DNA of 64,000 nucleotides from Protopterus annectens (taxonomy: Eukaryota; Chordata; Ceratodontiformes; Protopteridae). Below, piece by piece: positions 23,370-34,517 of the stretch. The translations under genes and the position numbers were made by a program. Positions within the stretch are counted from its first letter, which is position 1. The number at the start of each line of letters is the position of its first letter. The notes beneath the pieces were generated by a model. The model had not been told where the DNA came from. It worked only from the letters and a program-made list of their open reading frames with translations, and searched no databases. Location of the stretch: NCBI RefSeq assembly GCF_019279795.1, contig NC_056732.1, forward strand, positions 1,639,921,757-1,639,985,756, in the 5' to 3' direction.

Positions 23370-24302
23370 ACATACTTGCCCTTATTGAGATTACAAACCC
23401 TACCTAGTACACACTATAGCACTAAGTACTTATTGAATGCACCACAGAGCTTATCTGTTATGAGATTGAAAGCCAGTGCTGTTAAGGTGGATGTCATCAG
23501 CAGGCCTTACAAAAGAGGCCAATGGAAGGGGTTGACATGTAGGCATGGTGGCCTTAAAATGTATAACCATTGCACACAGACGAAACAGGCACACTGCTAC
23601 ATGGGGATATTACACACAGAGTTGCTCTTATTGAGATTAGAATACCTACCTTTCTAGTAGTATACACTTTAGCACCAACTCCTTATCACATGCACCACAG
23701 AGCTTATCTGTTTTGAGAGTGTCTGCCAGTGCTGTTAAGGTGGGCGACATCAGCAGCTGCTGACAAGGAGGTCAATGTTGTGGAGGATGTTAGTCACATG
23801 GCCATAAAATGATTGACCATTGCACAGACATGCCTGACGAACATGTTTGTACTGCGGCATGGGAAATATCTACACACACAAAGTGGCTGATATGAGATTA
23901 GGGGTCTATATTATCCAATCGAAACAAGAAAACCTTGAACACCATTTGGGTGACACCAAATGGTCGAAAACGTAAAATGTCACACGCGTAAATGGAAATT
24001 GCCATAGGGAAATTCTTCCCTTCACTTCAATGTAGTGCGATCTCGGAGTTGGAATATTTAAGTAGGAGGGGTGTGGGGGGTGCAGGGAGGCTTGGACCCC
24101 TGCATACAACAGTTAGTTAGACATTTGATTTTGCAGTTTTGTTGTTTTCCAGATTCGATATTTCCGGTTTTCGCTCATTTGGTGTCACTCAACATGCGTT
24201 CGCTGTTTTCGTCTTTCGTTCTCATAATATAGACCTGAGATTAGAACTCCTACCTACCTACTATTATACATTACAACTCACAGTACTAGTTGCACATGAC
24301 AC
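23253..24302. repeat. Three diverged tandem units of ~250-290 bp
   Basis: Each unit starts near AAAATG(TA)T...CATTGCACA (about 23,258, 23,555 and 23,803). Each includes a TGAGATTA...CCTACC segment. Units 1 and 2 also share CACCACAGAGCTTATCTGTT and CAGTGCTGTTAAGGTGG. Unit 1 contains a (CA)n expansion at 23,324-23,366, and unit 3 is split by the foldback element at 23,902-24,235. The unsplit units provide paralogous empty sites for that insertion. Confidence 0.75.
23902..24235. mobile_element. Foldback element F1 (MITE-like, G-rich core)
   Basis: The 334-bp insertion has imperfect ~38-bp terminal inverted repeats beginning GGTCTATATTAT. It is flanked by TGAGATTAG on both sides (23,893-23,901 and 24,236-24,244). 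The same target sequence is uninterrupted in sister tandem units near 23,376 and 23,632. The interior contains the family core: GTAGTGCGATCTCGGAGTTG, TATTTAAGTAGG and a G-run (24,029-24,100). No open frame was found. It is a non-autonomous DNA element of unknown superfamily; an 8-9 bp duplication would fit hAT-like or related transposases. Confidence 0.75.
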
Positions 24303-24751
24303 CATTTACATTTGGTGTACATGTGGCTGCAGCCACAGTACTTGTGGGCTAGCCAATGTGGTCTTGTGTTACACAGCCTGTGTGGCCTTAAGAATGAACC
24401 TGCTTCATGCTGTTATTGTATCTAGTGTTGTAGCAGTGGGGTACCTGTTAATACCCCTGCTATGTGTGTACAGGTACCAGTATCCCCATTTCTGGCTGTT
24501 TGCCGGTTGTTAGGTGGACAATTGCCTAGTGACAATATGGCCTGTCCAAGTTCTATTTTGTAGCCATTGCACATTACACCACCTGCTCACCATTGTCTGT
24601 CTATAGTGTGAGATTCTATAGGCACATGGTTCTGTGGTTGTGGGGATTATGTCATTACACAGCTGTGATGTTTTACCATCATACAACAGTTGAGTATGTA
24701 GGTGCAGTTAACCCCAGTATTCTGCTTTTAGATGTGGACATTTGTGCATCT

Positions 24752-24925
<174 letters not shown>

Positions 24926-24927
<2 letters not shown>

Positions 24928-25567
24928 CTTCAAAACATTGAAATTTCATAACATTGAAATTCAAAATATTGAGTTCAAAACATCGAAATCCGAAAACATT
25001 GAAAACCCAAAACAATGAAAACTCAGAATATTGAAAGTGTGCTTCATACCATTGAAAACTACAACGCACATGTAAATAACATCCCCTCCACCTATAACAA
25101 CACCTGACTAGCAAACACACTTTCTACTATGTTGCAAGCTCCCCTGCACCTCCCATGTGGGGGCTCTGCCCCCACACCCCCCATAAATTAAATACACCAA
25201 CTCCAAGATCACACTACAGTGGAAAAAATTAAATTTTCTAACCTCACTGTATCATGATCACCATACACTGAGGTTATTTTTACACTGTAGTGTGATCCTG
25301 GAGTTAGTATATTTAATTTATGGGGGGGTGCGGGGGAGTCTTGCTCCCCTGCAGAAACATAGTAGAAAGTGTGTTTGTTAGTTAGGTGTTGCTATAGGTA
25401 GAGGGAATCTTATTTACATGTGCGATGTAGTTTTCAATGTTATGAAGCTAAGTTTCAGTGTTCTGAAGTTTCATGGTTTTGAGTTTTCAGTGTTTTGAAT
25501 TTTGGATGTTATGGTCGCGATGTTATGAATTTCAGCATTATGAGATTTTAATGTTTTGAAGTAGACC
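24926..25567. mobile_element. Foldback element F2, long imperfect palindrome
   Basis: The left end TACTTCAAAACATTGAAAT mirrors the right end (reverse complement TACTTCAAAACATTAAAAT). The symmetry continues inward for most of the ~640 bp, with the centre near 25,247. Inverted copies of GATCACACTACAGTG and of a C/G-rich block (CAAGCTCCCCTGCACC / GGAGTCTTGCTCCCCTGC) lie on each side. Both sides are bordered by (TA)n. No coding potential was found. Internal repeats ACATTGAAA recur in the arms. Confidence 0.75.
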
Positions 25568-25569
25568 CC

Positions 25570-25573
25570 TATA

Positions 25574-25627
<54 letters not shown>
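25570..25627. repeat. (TA)n microsatellite, right flank of F2
   Basis: A nearly pure TA repeat with two CA interruptions, immediately outside the right end of F2. Confidence 0.95.
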
Positions 25628-25629
<2 letters not shown>

Positions 25630-25632
<3 letters not shown>

Positions 25633-27400
25633 GTACGACATACTGATACATAAGGGTAATCATGTCTGAGGAGGATAGGGAGAGACTGATACGTATACAT
25701 AGCTGTCTGTATGCACAGAGATATTTTCACTTCTCAGTTCTTTAGGCAGATGAGGCATCAGTCATGGGCTGAAATTAACCAAGTGTAGGAGCATGCCCAG
25801 TATAACTATCAGTACTTACAGGTGACTCCAGGCCAGACCTACCTGTACTCCAGTCTGAGATTTCGTGTGCTGCAGCCAATTGGCTGCTGCACCTGATTCA
25901 ACAGCCCAGCACCTCCCTGATATTATGTCCAAGGGATTCCCCGGCTGTGTGCTGAACGTACTATATGACTCATACCTAGTGACTGTACAGATTGTAATAC
26001 ACTGTACAGAGATTTGCATCATAGGTATGGTACATTTTACATAGCATTGTGATTTTCTGGTACATCAGTGGCAAATCATTATAGATTGATGTTAGGAACT
26101 GATGAGTGACATTAAGTTACTGACTCCATGCACAGCACGGAACACATGCTACTGCACAACTTTCTTATTCTCTGCACTTTCTCCATTTGTCTGGCCACTA
26201 GTTAATCCTTCTCATTATATGTGTGCCTTTGTCCTTCTCCTGATCATGGCTTTGTTCATATTTCCTGCTCTAATTGGTTGTAGGTATGCTGTGACTGGGG
26301 TACATGATGTAACACCACACACAGGGTTATAGTCTTCACACCTCTGACTGTACCTGTTTTGCAGGATGCCCAGCATTCCGCCCCATATGTCTGCTCTGAT
26401 CCTCAGACAATTGTGTTTTTCTGGTACTAAACTACTAAATGGTGACCACTGAATTGTTGTCCATACTGATACAATTAAGTGATGGCCTTTACATCCTGCT
26501 TCTACTCTGACTTGTTGCAACCTGCTGTTATACTAGCCACCATCTCGGTTACTCAGAGCATGTATAATGTCTGTAGATTTGGCCCTCTGTCCCTCCATTA
26601 TCTCTAGCTTTGTCCAGCTTTCATGCAGTAACAGACTGCGACATATTGACAGTGTGTGGGACTCGTACCATAGGAGTACCTCACATGCAAACGTAGGTGC
26701 AGCCAGCATCAAACCATGAACACAATTGACCATGCTAAAGTACTTAGCTCACTGAACCACAACAGCCACCAGAAAGTGAGTTTTAATTCCTCACACTATC
26801 AACAGCAGACATACATGTACAATTTGACCCCTGCACATTGTGGAAAATAGGATATGTAGCCAGGTTGTCTGGGACAGTGCTGGGAGTGTGTGGTCTGCTG
26901 TTATATCCTTGCAAACATATACTGTGGAACTGCAGTTGTATGTGAACACTGATTTGTTGGGGGTAGGGGACTGTAGCATTGTAAGTCATGCCACTGTCCT
27001 ATGACCCCACTGTTTGGCACTTCCCTTACATACTGCCGTGGGGTTTGCTGCCTTGTGGCCTACTGCATATTATGGGGCAGTCACTATTGGACAGAGTACC
27101 TGTTGTCCCACACAGCTGTTTGTTCTCTGCAAGTAGCTCAGTTGCCCACTCTATTCCCTTGCATAATTGCAGCAGGTCCATACATATGCAACTATAGTCT
27201 AGTACCCTGTACATTTGGTGCAAAGGATATTGACTTACCTTATGTACACAGCAGTTGTGACACCTATTTTCCAGGGCTGACTCTGTCTGATGCATGCAGT
27301 ACACAGCCAATACATGGTAAGGTACAGGTTGTATGGTGTGGTGGACATCCTTTTTACTAAGTATGAGAGTCGGAGTAAGGTGTCAGTCCCTAGGACCCTA
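25630..27400. other. Non-coding stretch between F2 and the transposase
   Basis: No recognised gene. A minus-strand tRNA-like segment may lie at 26,692-26,785 (TTCAGTGAGCTAAG, then CATGGTTTGATGCTGG). Confidence 0.35.
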
Positions 27401-27439
27401 GGTTGTCAGTACATGTGCTATGCGTTTCCTCTTTGACAA

Positions 27440-28480
27440 GACCAGGCATACTGGGCACGCCTACATCTGCCTACAGGGACAGCCGCAGGGAGTTCTTTCT
27501 CTGAGTCCCCCTGTGGATGTGGCTGTGGAGACCTTGGCACTGATCCTGCTGCAGCTGTTTCCACAGGATCATATTGTGTAGCATGGCAGATACTGTGAAC
27601 ATCTGTGTACATGTGGCTGCAGAGAACTGCAGTTCTCCACCAGATATATTGAGGCACTGGAACCATGACTTGAGCACCCCAAACACATGCCCTTTGATGT
27701 TCTTAGTTTGTGTGTGTGTCTCATTATGGCATTCTTTGGTAGGTGTGTGTACATTTCTGATGGGTGTCATCATCCATGGTTCCAGTGCATAGCCAGCATT
27801 CCCCCACTAGATGGCTGTTCAGGATGTCCCCCCAGCAAACATCTGATACAGCTGTAATGTTGTGTGCCAGATATGGGAGTCATGATAACTGCCACGGCTG
27901 CCAGCACACACATTCATGATGATGACCTGGGCATTGCACATGACCTGGCAGTTGATGGAGTGATACCCCTTGCGGTTGACGTAGACTCAACTCTCCTCAC
28001 CAGGTGGTACTTTAATGTGTATATGATTACAGTCTATTGCGCCTGTACCTTAGGGTAGTGTGCTACACAGTAGAAGAGATGCAGACTGCTGGCACTCTCC
28101 TCAGGTGTGCGGGGTAAATAAATGTGCTCACTGGCATGTGTGTGTATGGCAGCTAGGAACTGCTGAAGCACCCTAGATGCAGATGCTTGTGACACCCCCA
28201 TCATGTCCCCAGTTAGTCCTTGAAAAGTACCCATAGCTAGTATTCTTAGGGCTACACATACCTTTGTTTCCACTGGGATGGGTTCCCCTCTGTTGACTCT
28301 AGGTGTGTGTTGAGGGTGGCACAGCTCGATGAGTTCTTGTAGTATGTCCCTGTCTACCCTGTAGCACTGTACCATCTCCAGTTCATGTAGTTCCTAGAAG
28401 GTTACTCTGGACCTGAACACTCTTCTCCTTCTCAGTCTGAGCCTATTGTCAGTTTGAGCATCAGCACTGACGTCAGCCTC
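27440..28480 (-). pseudogene. PIF-Harbinger DDE transposase
   Basis: Starting near 28,480 the minus strand encodes RRRRVFRSRV, then (28,375-28,034) LEMVQCYRVDRDILQELIEL, VCVALRILAMGTFQGLTGDM and VSQASASRVLQQFLAAIH. This is the HARBI1-type helical N-domain. After a stop at 28,034 the frame goes on: AIDCNHIHIKVPPGEES (first Asp near 28,030), VYVNRKGYHSINCQVMCN, GSYHDSHIW (second Asp), GNAGYALEPWMMTPIRN, and GHVFGVLKSWFQCLNISGG to CAMLHN-like SAMLHNMIL. The usual GDSGY is GNAGY and the usual Glu before FGVLKSRF is replaced, so the copy looks catalytically dead. The enzyme would cut and paste the element together with the Myb-like partner. Confidence 0.8.
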
Positions 28481-28779
28481 AAACACATATAGATGCAGCA
28501 GAGCAGCAGCAGCCCTAGCATTCTGTCAGTTACAATTCCCAAGTCTGTACTGCAATGATGCAGAGTGTGGGGGAAAAATCAGATTGTAGGGAGTAGGCGT
28601 ACTTTATAATGGTCTGCTGCATATGCAGCCTGTGTGATTGCATAACTATGATGCATTCCACCTGCCATATACATCGCTGAGGGGTTTGAATAGGCCAGTG
28701 TAAGTGGAACAGGGGTTATTGACATTTTCTACATGATTGGCTTTCCCAGGCAATTTACTTTTTCTTTTGATAAGCCCTG

Positions 28780-28990
28780 TAGCGCTGTGCGCAAACCCAC
28801 GCCACAGGTATAGACAATGCTCAGCAGTCTGGACACCCCCTCATGCACCATGCATGGGAACCCTTAGTATAGCTCAAACCAGCTAAAACATGCACCCCAT
28901 AGCTAAACAAAGCTTAGCAACACTGGAAACCCCGCATGCTTAACTGACAGGTGCACCACACAAACGTGCGCCGCTGAGCTCCAATCAGCT
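28780..28990. repeat. GCTAAGC-type repeat cluster (right)
   Basis: Contains GCTCAGCA, AGCTAAAC, GCTTAGCA, GCTTAACTG and GCGCCGCTGAGC. These are the same motif set as at 13,490-13,960, mostly in inverse orientation, just beyond the transposase start. Consistent with subterminal repeats at the second end of the Harbinger region. Confidence 0.5.
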
Positions 28991-28999
28991 TATACATAT

Positions 29000-30020
29000 A
29001 GTGACACACCTCCTTTTGATGTCAGATAGCTCTTCTGTGGACACCAACATGGTTCTGATGCTAAAAGGATTTTATCTGCAGACACAGCAACCCATTTTGG
29101 TATTCAGTAACCCCAACTCATTTGCATACCGATACATGCACACAACCTGGATACTTCACTATTCCAGGGCCTGCCACCTTAGCAACCACTGAAATCTGCC
29201 ATTGTACATACTCCATGCAGGGCCCTATAATTTATTATCCTCACATATTTCTTATTTTTACTTTTTATACTTTTTAATATTTTTTTTGCATAACGGCAAG
29301 TTTGCACGCTGCTGCGTGCCACACAAACATAATATGAGTATTAAAAAAATACTAATTACATTATTTTGCATGATTTTTTGGACACACAGGCCATAGTTTT
29401 GCATGTGACTATGCCTATTATGCAATTCCTGACCTTTAAAATGGGCTTTTACAGCCCCTGTTCCATTTTTATTTTTTTGTACATGGATATTTTCCGTGTA
29501 TACTTTGGACACCAACACAGGGTATGCAGGATTGCCTATCTGCTTGCTGGATCACTCCAGCACTCTTATTTGCATGCAATTCATCTGCTTATGAGGTGAT
29601 TTGCATGTCACAGACACATCTGTGTCCGTCTGCTCATACGCGCTCTTCTGCACTGTTACTGGATCACATGGCAACTTACTTCTGTGTAAGCTTCATGCCA
29701 CTATGCCTACACAGAAAATCATTCCATGTAGTCTTTACTGAATTCCCCCTAAAGTGTTTAATGGAATGGAAGAATCAATCTAACAAGGAAAGGGAAACAA
29801 AAAAGAAGGTTATATGAGAGCTGGATCACTTCTTGGACAAGATTCAATTGACAATTACAGTGCAGTGAGTTAAAATATGTGCTTTAATGACATGTAGGTA
29901 AACCTTATAGGAGTACCTACAGGGTACTGGATGGTAAAGTGTCAATAACAGTAAACATATTCATTACAAAACAATATCTGATAACTCATAGCTATATAAA
30001 TTAAACTGAACTGAAGGTAA
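29000..30020. other. Unassigned sequence
   Basis: AT-rich. A patch at 29,290-29,325 (CAAGTTTGCACGCTGCTGCG) resembles 17,225-17,275 in inverse orientation, but no terminal repeat pair could be defined. No gene recognised. Confidence 0.3.
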
Positions 30021-30021
30021 A

Positions 30022-30223
30022 ATATACTTAGAGAAACACCGGTCAGCCCAGTAATAATCACAAGCGTTTATTTGTAGAATAAATGACTGATTCTACAAAT
30101 AAACGCTTGTGATTATTACTGGGCTGACCGGTGTTTCGTACTCCTCTACACAGTGCTTTTGATTGTTTATTGGCTATATTTGCACTGGTTCTTCCTTATC
30201 TGGATTATATATACTTAGAGAAA
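30022..30223. mobile_element. ~172-bp insertion with a perfect 47-bp hairpin and 15-bp target duplication
   Basis: The left arm (30,033-30,079) and right arm (30,091-30,137) are exact reverse complements, separated by an 11-bp loop. The insertion is bounded by an exact 15-bp direct repeat ATATACTTAGAGAAA (30,022-30,036 and 30,209-30,223). A duplication of this length fits target-primed reverse transcription. The inverted arm fits a 5' inversion (twin priming) of a retrocopied transcript. The parent transcript was not recognised. Confidence 0.75.
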
Positions 30224-30347
30224 GATACTGTATGTTCATGTCAGCCACTTTACTAAAAATATTATCGAACTAGTGAATGTTATACATCAGTAAAGAATCA
30301 CAACACACAGCACACACACACGCACACACGCATACACACACTGACTA

Positions 30348-30415
<68 letters not shown>
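30348..30415. repeat. (TA)n microsatellite
   Basis: About 33 TA units directly upstream of the pogo-like transposon, preceded by a CA-rich patch at 30,300-30,340. Confidence 0.95.
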
Positions 30416-30417
<2 letters not shown>

Positions 30418-30429
30418 CACATATACATA

Positions 30430-32626
30430 CCATATTTCTTCATAAATAAGACCTAACCAAATAATAAGGCCTAGCATGGTTTTCCAGGGTGGTCATGATA
30501 TAAGCCCTACCCCAAAAAATAAACCCCAGTTAAGATCATCAACAACACATGACAGATGTGTTGAATTATAAAATAATATTATTGACACCTGTTGACTCAG
30601 GTTATCGTACTCTGCTCACCATTTTCGGACCATTTGGGCACCCAACTTCTTCCCTTTGCAGAAAGTCCTAAGATTCTTTCCCTGGGAGTCCTGCATGATT
30701 TTTACTGTAACCCTAATCATCAATGACACTTGATGGTTGAGATCCTTGGCCCATAAGCCCATAAACACTGGCAGGTGTACTTTGATTGGTCAAAGTACAG
30801 ACAACGCATGTAAAGCGCACGGACTTGATAACGAACGTCTATGGTTGTGTCTTCTTAACCATCGCCATTTTGTGTTGCCACTCCAGTCTCGTAAGTCTTC
30901 AATTAACCCCCCCCCCCAGACAAGATGAGTGCAAAAAGAAAGAGCTATTTTGTTGAGTACAAGAAAGGAATTGTGGAGGACTCCCAGGGAAAGAATCTGA
31001 TGGCTTTCTGCAAAGACAAGAAGTTAGATCTCCAAATTGTCCGAAAATGGCATGCAGCGTACAATAACCTCAGTCAACAGGCCGATGAGGGAAATGCTAA
31101 GAAGTACAAGTGTGGATCAGGTCAGCAACCATTATTTTCTGATCTGGAAGACATCATCTGTGAATGGATTGCTAACAGGAGAGCATAGGCTTTGGTTATG
31201 CACAGGGCTGATATTCAAGCATTTGCCTTTGCAATGGCACCACAGTTAGAAATATCCCCAGATGAATTCAAACCATCACAACATTGGCTGGATGGCTTCC
31301 TTCAGAAATATGAACTGTCTCTAAGAAGATCAACAACACTGTTCAAGCTGGAAGATACTGAAGTTATTAAATGTGCACTTGCGTTCAAGTCCTTTGTTGA
31401 TGGCATCGACTTTTCTAAATACTAACTCTCCAACATGATTGCTATGGATGAAACTGCAGTGTTTATGTGCCAGGGATCTCAAACAACAATTAATCAGAGG
31501 GGTGGCTCATCAATCTGCATTCCCTCCACTGGTTACAAGAGGGCACGTGTTACCTGTATTTTGGTAATTTGTCTAGATGGAAAGAAAACCCCACATCTAA
31601 TCATTAGTAAGGGCAAGAAAGATAAGATTGAACGTGTTTCGGGCATTTACATTCTTGAAACCGAAAAAGTCTGGTGTGCACAAGCAGTTAGAAGGAAGTG
31701 GGTCGATGTAATGCTGCCACTTGTTTTGCGAGGTGGCGAAAGAGGTCTGTCAGTCAGGGATTCAGCCAGCACTCACAGCGCTAAAGACATGAAGAAAGAC
31801 AAGAAGAATAGATCAAATAATGATTCCCGTAGAAATGACTGCCTATCTCCAAACTCTTGATATTGCAATAAACAAGCTATTCAAGGACAACCTGTGCATG
31901 GAACGCAATGACTACATTGAAAATAGAATTCAGCATGGAAACTTTGTGAAGCCTAGCCTGCAAGAGGTCATGACTTGGGTAAAAAATTCATGGGATAAAA
32001 TCACTGACAGCTGTGTTGCCAATGCACTATGAGCAGGTTACTTGGACAAGTAGTGCTCATTTAAGGAGAGCTTTATTGCTTGGCATGACAGATTGGGGCC
32101 AATGGTTCTACAGGAAATGGAGTCACAATAAATTCAAGCCGGAATTCAGGGGTTGGAAACTTATTACAATGTTCCAGAAGAAGATGACATGACTGTATTT
32201 GAATAACTTTTCCATTATCGGGGCAACAGAATGGATTGCTTCTGCTTTCAGTTTTAGTCCCCTCCTCCAATACACATGTATTGAGATTTTTCTGCACTTT
32301 CTGTTAAGCATGAAATATTGCACTGTGAAAGCCAAGGTGTAGATATTCTGAAGTTGAAATGTTTGTTGCACTGTTTATGTAGAATTCTCACACAACTGTT
32401 AACGCATTACTTAGAACTGTTGTCCAATAACAGAAAAGGGCCAAATAAATGTCGATTTTTGTACATGAATAAATGTTGATTTGTGTACATGAATAAATGT
32501 CGATTTTTGTACATGAATAAATGTAGCTTGTTGTACAGGGGGGGGGTAAATAAGGCATCCCCTGATAATGCGTATTTCGGCAGGGGAAAGAGTATAAGAC
32601 CTGGTCTTATTTTCATGGAAATATGG
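30430..32626 (+). mobile_element. pogo/Tigger-like DNA transposon
   Basis: The 2,197-bp element has terminal inverted repeats that begin CCATATTTC and end in AAATAAGACC over 24 bp (19 of 24 identical). It is flanked by TA on both sides, as expected for the Tc1/mariner-pogo group. The interior holds one transposase pseudogene (30,925-32,032). The 3' UTR contains three tandem ~27-bp units around TGTACATGAATAAATGT (32,455-32,525). (TA)n repeats at both borders could reflect its TA target preference. Confidence 0.85.
30925..32032 (+). pseudogene. pogo-like transposase (BrkDBD/CENP-B HTH + DDE)
   Basis: The start MSAKRKSYFVEYKKGIVE fits the first helix of a Brinker-type HTH, followed by LDLQIVRKWHAAYNNL. 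A CENP-B/Tc5-type HTH follows (LFSDLEDIICEWIANRR; WLDGFLQKYELSLRRST). The DDE domain begins IAMDETAVFM (first Asp, about 31,445) and continues CILVICLDGKKTPHLIISKG. RDSASTHSAKDMKK holds the second Asp (near 31,760), and MTAYLQTLDIAINKLFKDNL the third (near 31,860). In-frame stops at 31,186 and 31,423 and a frameshift near 31,815 break an otherwise continuous frame. All three catalytic Asp remain. It would excise and reinsert the element at TA. Confidence 0.85.
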
Positions 32627-32632
32627 TATATA

Positions 32633-32639
<7 letters not shown>

Positions 32640-32690
<51 letters not shown>
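32640..32690. repeat. (TA)n/(TG)n microsatellite
   Basis: TG-rich then TA repeats immediately downstream of the pogo-like element. Confidence 0.95.
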
Positions 32691-32692
<2 letters not shown>

Positions 32693-32699
32693 TGTGTGT

Positions 32700-33560
32700 G
32701 TGTAGATAGAGATTCATAACATTATACTGCAGACAGCAAGACAGTGAGTTAAATGCAGTCTGTTTACCATATAAGACCTGAAATAAAGCTCAACCTCAAT
32801 GAAAAATAAAAGCAAACACACTTTTTAGTTACATTCTTCTTCTGCGATTGTAGATCATGTTTTAAAGTTCCCTAATCAAAGTTATTTATAGTTCTCAGGT
32901 ACTGCAACTATGAACCGGTTGCTTCATACATGCAGAAATAGGTTAGTGGTACTCAGAAGTAAATCCACAGATAGCCTTCTGGTACTCCAAAGGTAAGTGC
33001 ACATCTAGTTTCTGGTACTCCAAAGATTTCTGTTCAGGGTTCCCCCAAATGCCTCTAAATCCAACTCCAAAAGAAACAAATGTCTCTAATGCGGTGGGCT
33101 TTCAGCCATTCTTTTAACTGCAGCTTTTCAGGTCTTCCACATTACCTAAAACCTTCCCCTAACCACAACCCTTCACATTACTACTAAAAACCCTTTCCCT
33201 AACAATATGACTAAACAAGACACACAGACACATACAATTAGCACATAGCACTACCAAAATATAACATAAAACCAATCCCCTTCCCTAGACCTTACACTAA
33301 GCCTAACCCACAAACACATGTACAACTACAATAACCTATGACCTCATCTTGCTCATCTTCACAACTACCACCTTTTCAGTCAAAAATTAATTGTAATATG
33401 TTCTCTAAGTTACTTACACTACATAAGGCTTTAATTGAACCATAACATATTCACACATATGTGGAGTCACTCTTTTTAACACATGCACAAACTGTTTTAC
33501 TAAGGGAGTATTCTACCCTTTTTGATTACAACCGCATACACACACATATATGTATATGTA
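32700..33560. other. Unassigned C/A-rich sequence
   Basis: No gene. The stretch 33,140-33,330 is strongly G-poor, with scattered CCCTAA-like words, similar in composition to 39,390-39,700 and 34,600-34,960. Confidence 0.35.
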
Positions 33561-33568
33561 TACATATG

Positions 33569-33973
33569 GATCTACTTCTACTTACTGAAATCCACTTCAA
33601 TGAACTTCATAACAATGAGATGAAGTTGATGAAGATGTGGCTTCACAAATACCCAGATCACCATAAAATAACTCCGGGAAACGAACCACTTGGCCACCAT
33701 GGTGAACCTTGCCCTTTTCTCCAGTATAGTGCAATCTCAGAGTTGGTATATTTAGTTAAGGGGATGTGGGGGGCTGGAGGGGGTGGGGGGTGAAGCTCCC
33801 CACTTCGGTGGACTTGGTTTGCTTAGGTTTGTTTTTGAAGTGTTGCTGGACAAGTGGTTAATTTCCCTGAATTATTTTACAGTGATCCGGGTGTTCATGA
33901 AACTACATCTTCGGCAACTTCTTCTTGTCGTTATGAACTTTCATGAAGTAGGATTTTTGTAAGTAGAACTAAA

Positions 33974-33974
<1 letters not shown>
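33569..33974. mobile_element. Foldback element F3
   Basis: Inverted repeats of ~95 bp lie at 33,569-33,665 and 33,883-33,974. Both read inward as GAT(C/T)TA(C/G)TTCTACTTAC, then a CTTCA...GTTCATAAC-like segment and CC(A/G)GATCAC. The core has GTGCAATCTCAGAGTTG, TATATTTAGTTAAGG and a G-rich run (33,728-33,800). The right end abuts a long (TA)n. No coding potential. Confidence 0.7.

Positions 33975-34058
<84 letters not shown>
33975..34058. repeat. (TA)n microsatellite between F3 and F4
   Basis: About 40 pure TA units separating two foldback elements. Confidence 0.95.
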
Positions 34059-34060
<2 letters not shown>

Positions 34061-34449
34061 GGATCTAGGACTTCTGAATGAAAGTTGAAAAGCTCAAATC
34101 CATTACCACCAAACACACTTTAATGAAAGCGTTTTCATCGAAAAAGCACTTTCGTTAAAGTATGTTAAAAAAACAGAAAATCTACTTGAATGCAGGGGGG
34201 GCTGCACCCCCCTGCACCCCCTGATGTGCGGGGCTGCGCCCCCCACACCCCCCTACTTTAATATTCTCACTCCGAGGTCACACTACAGTAGGAGAAAGGG
34301 AATTTTCCCTTACCGTACTGAAATATGACCAGAACAACAAGCATACTTATGCGAAAGTGCTGCTTCGGTGAACAGCACTTTCGTGCAAGTATGCTCACCA
34401 AATTGGGATTCGGTGAAAGATGCAGTTAAGCATCTGTACGGATCCCATA
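34059..34449. mobile_element. Foldback element F4
   Basis: Flanked on both sides by (TA)n. Subterminal hairpins on the two sides are related: AAGCACTTTCGTTAAAGTATG at 34,145 matches GCACTTTCGCATAAGTATG in inverse orientation near 34,345. The core (34,190-34,310) is the C-rich complement of F3's: CTGCACCCCCCTGCACCCCC, CTACTTTAATATTCTCACTC, then CCGAGGTCACACTACAGTAG. Confidence 0.65.
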
Positions 34450-34458
34450 TATATATAT

Positions 34459-34516
<58 letters not shown>
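34450..34516. repeat. (TA)n microsatellite between F4 and F5
   Basis: TA repeat with one GA interruption, between two foldback elements. Confidence 0.95.
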
Positions 34517-34517
34517 G

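Noticed and set aside
30925..32032. Domesticated host gene derived from pogo
   Set aside because: In-frame stops, a frameshift, and intact TIRs with a TA duplication indicate an ordinary decayed transposon.
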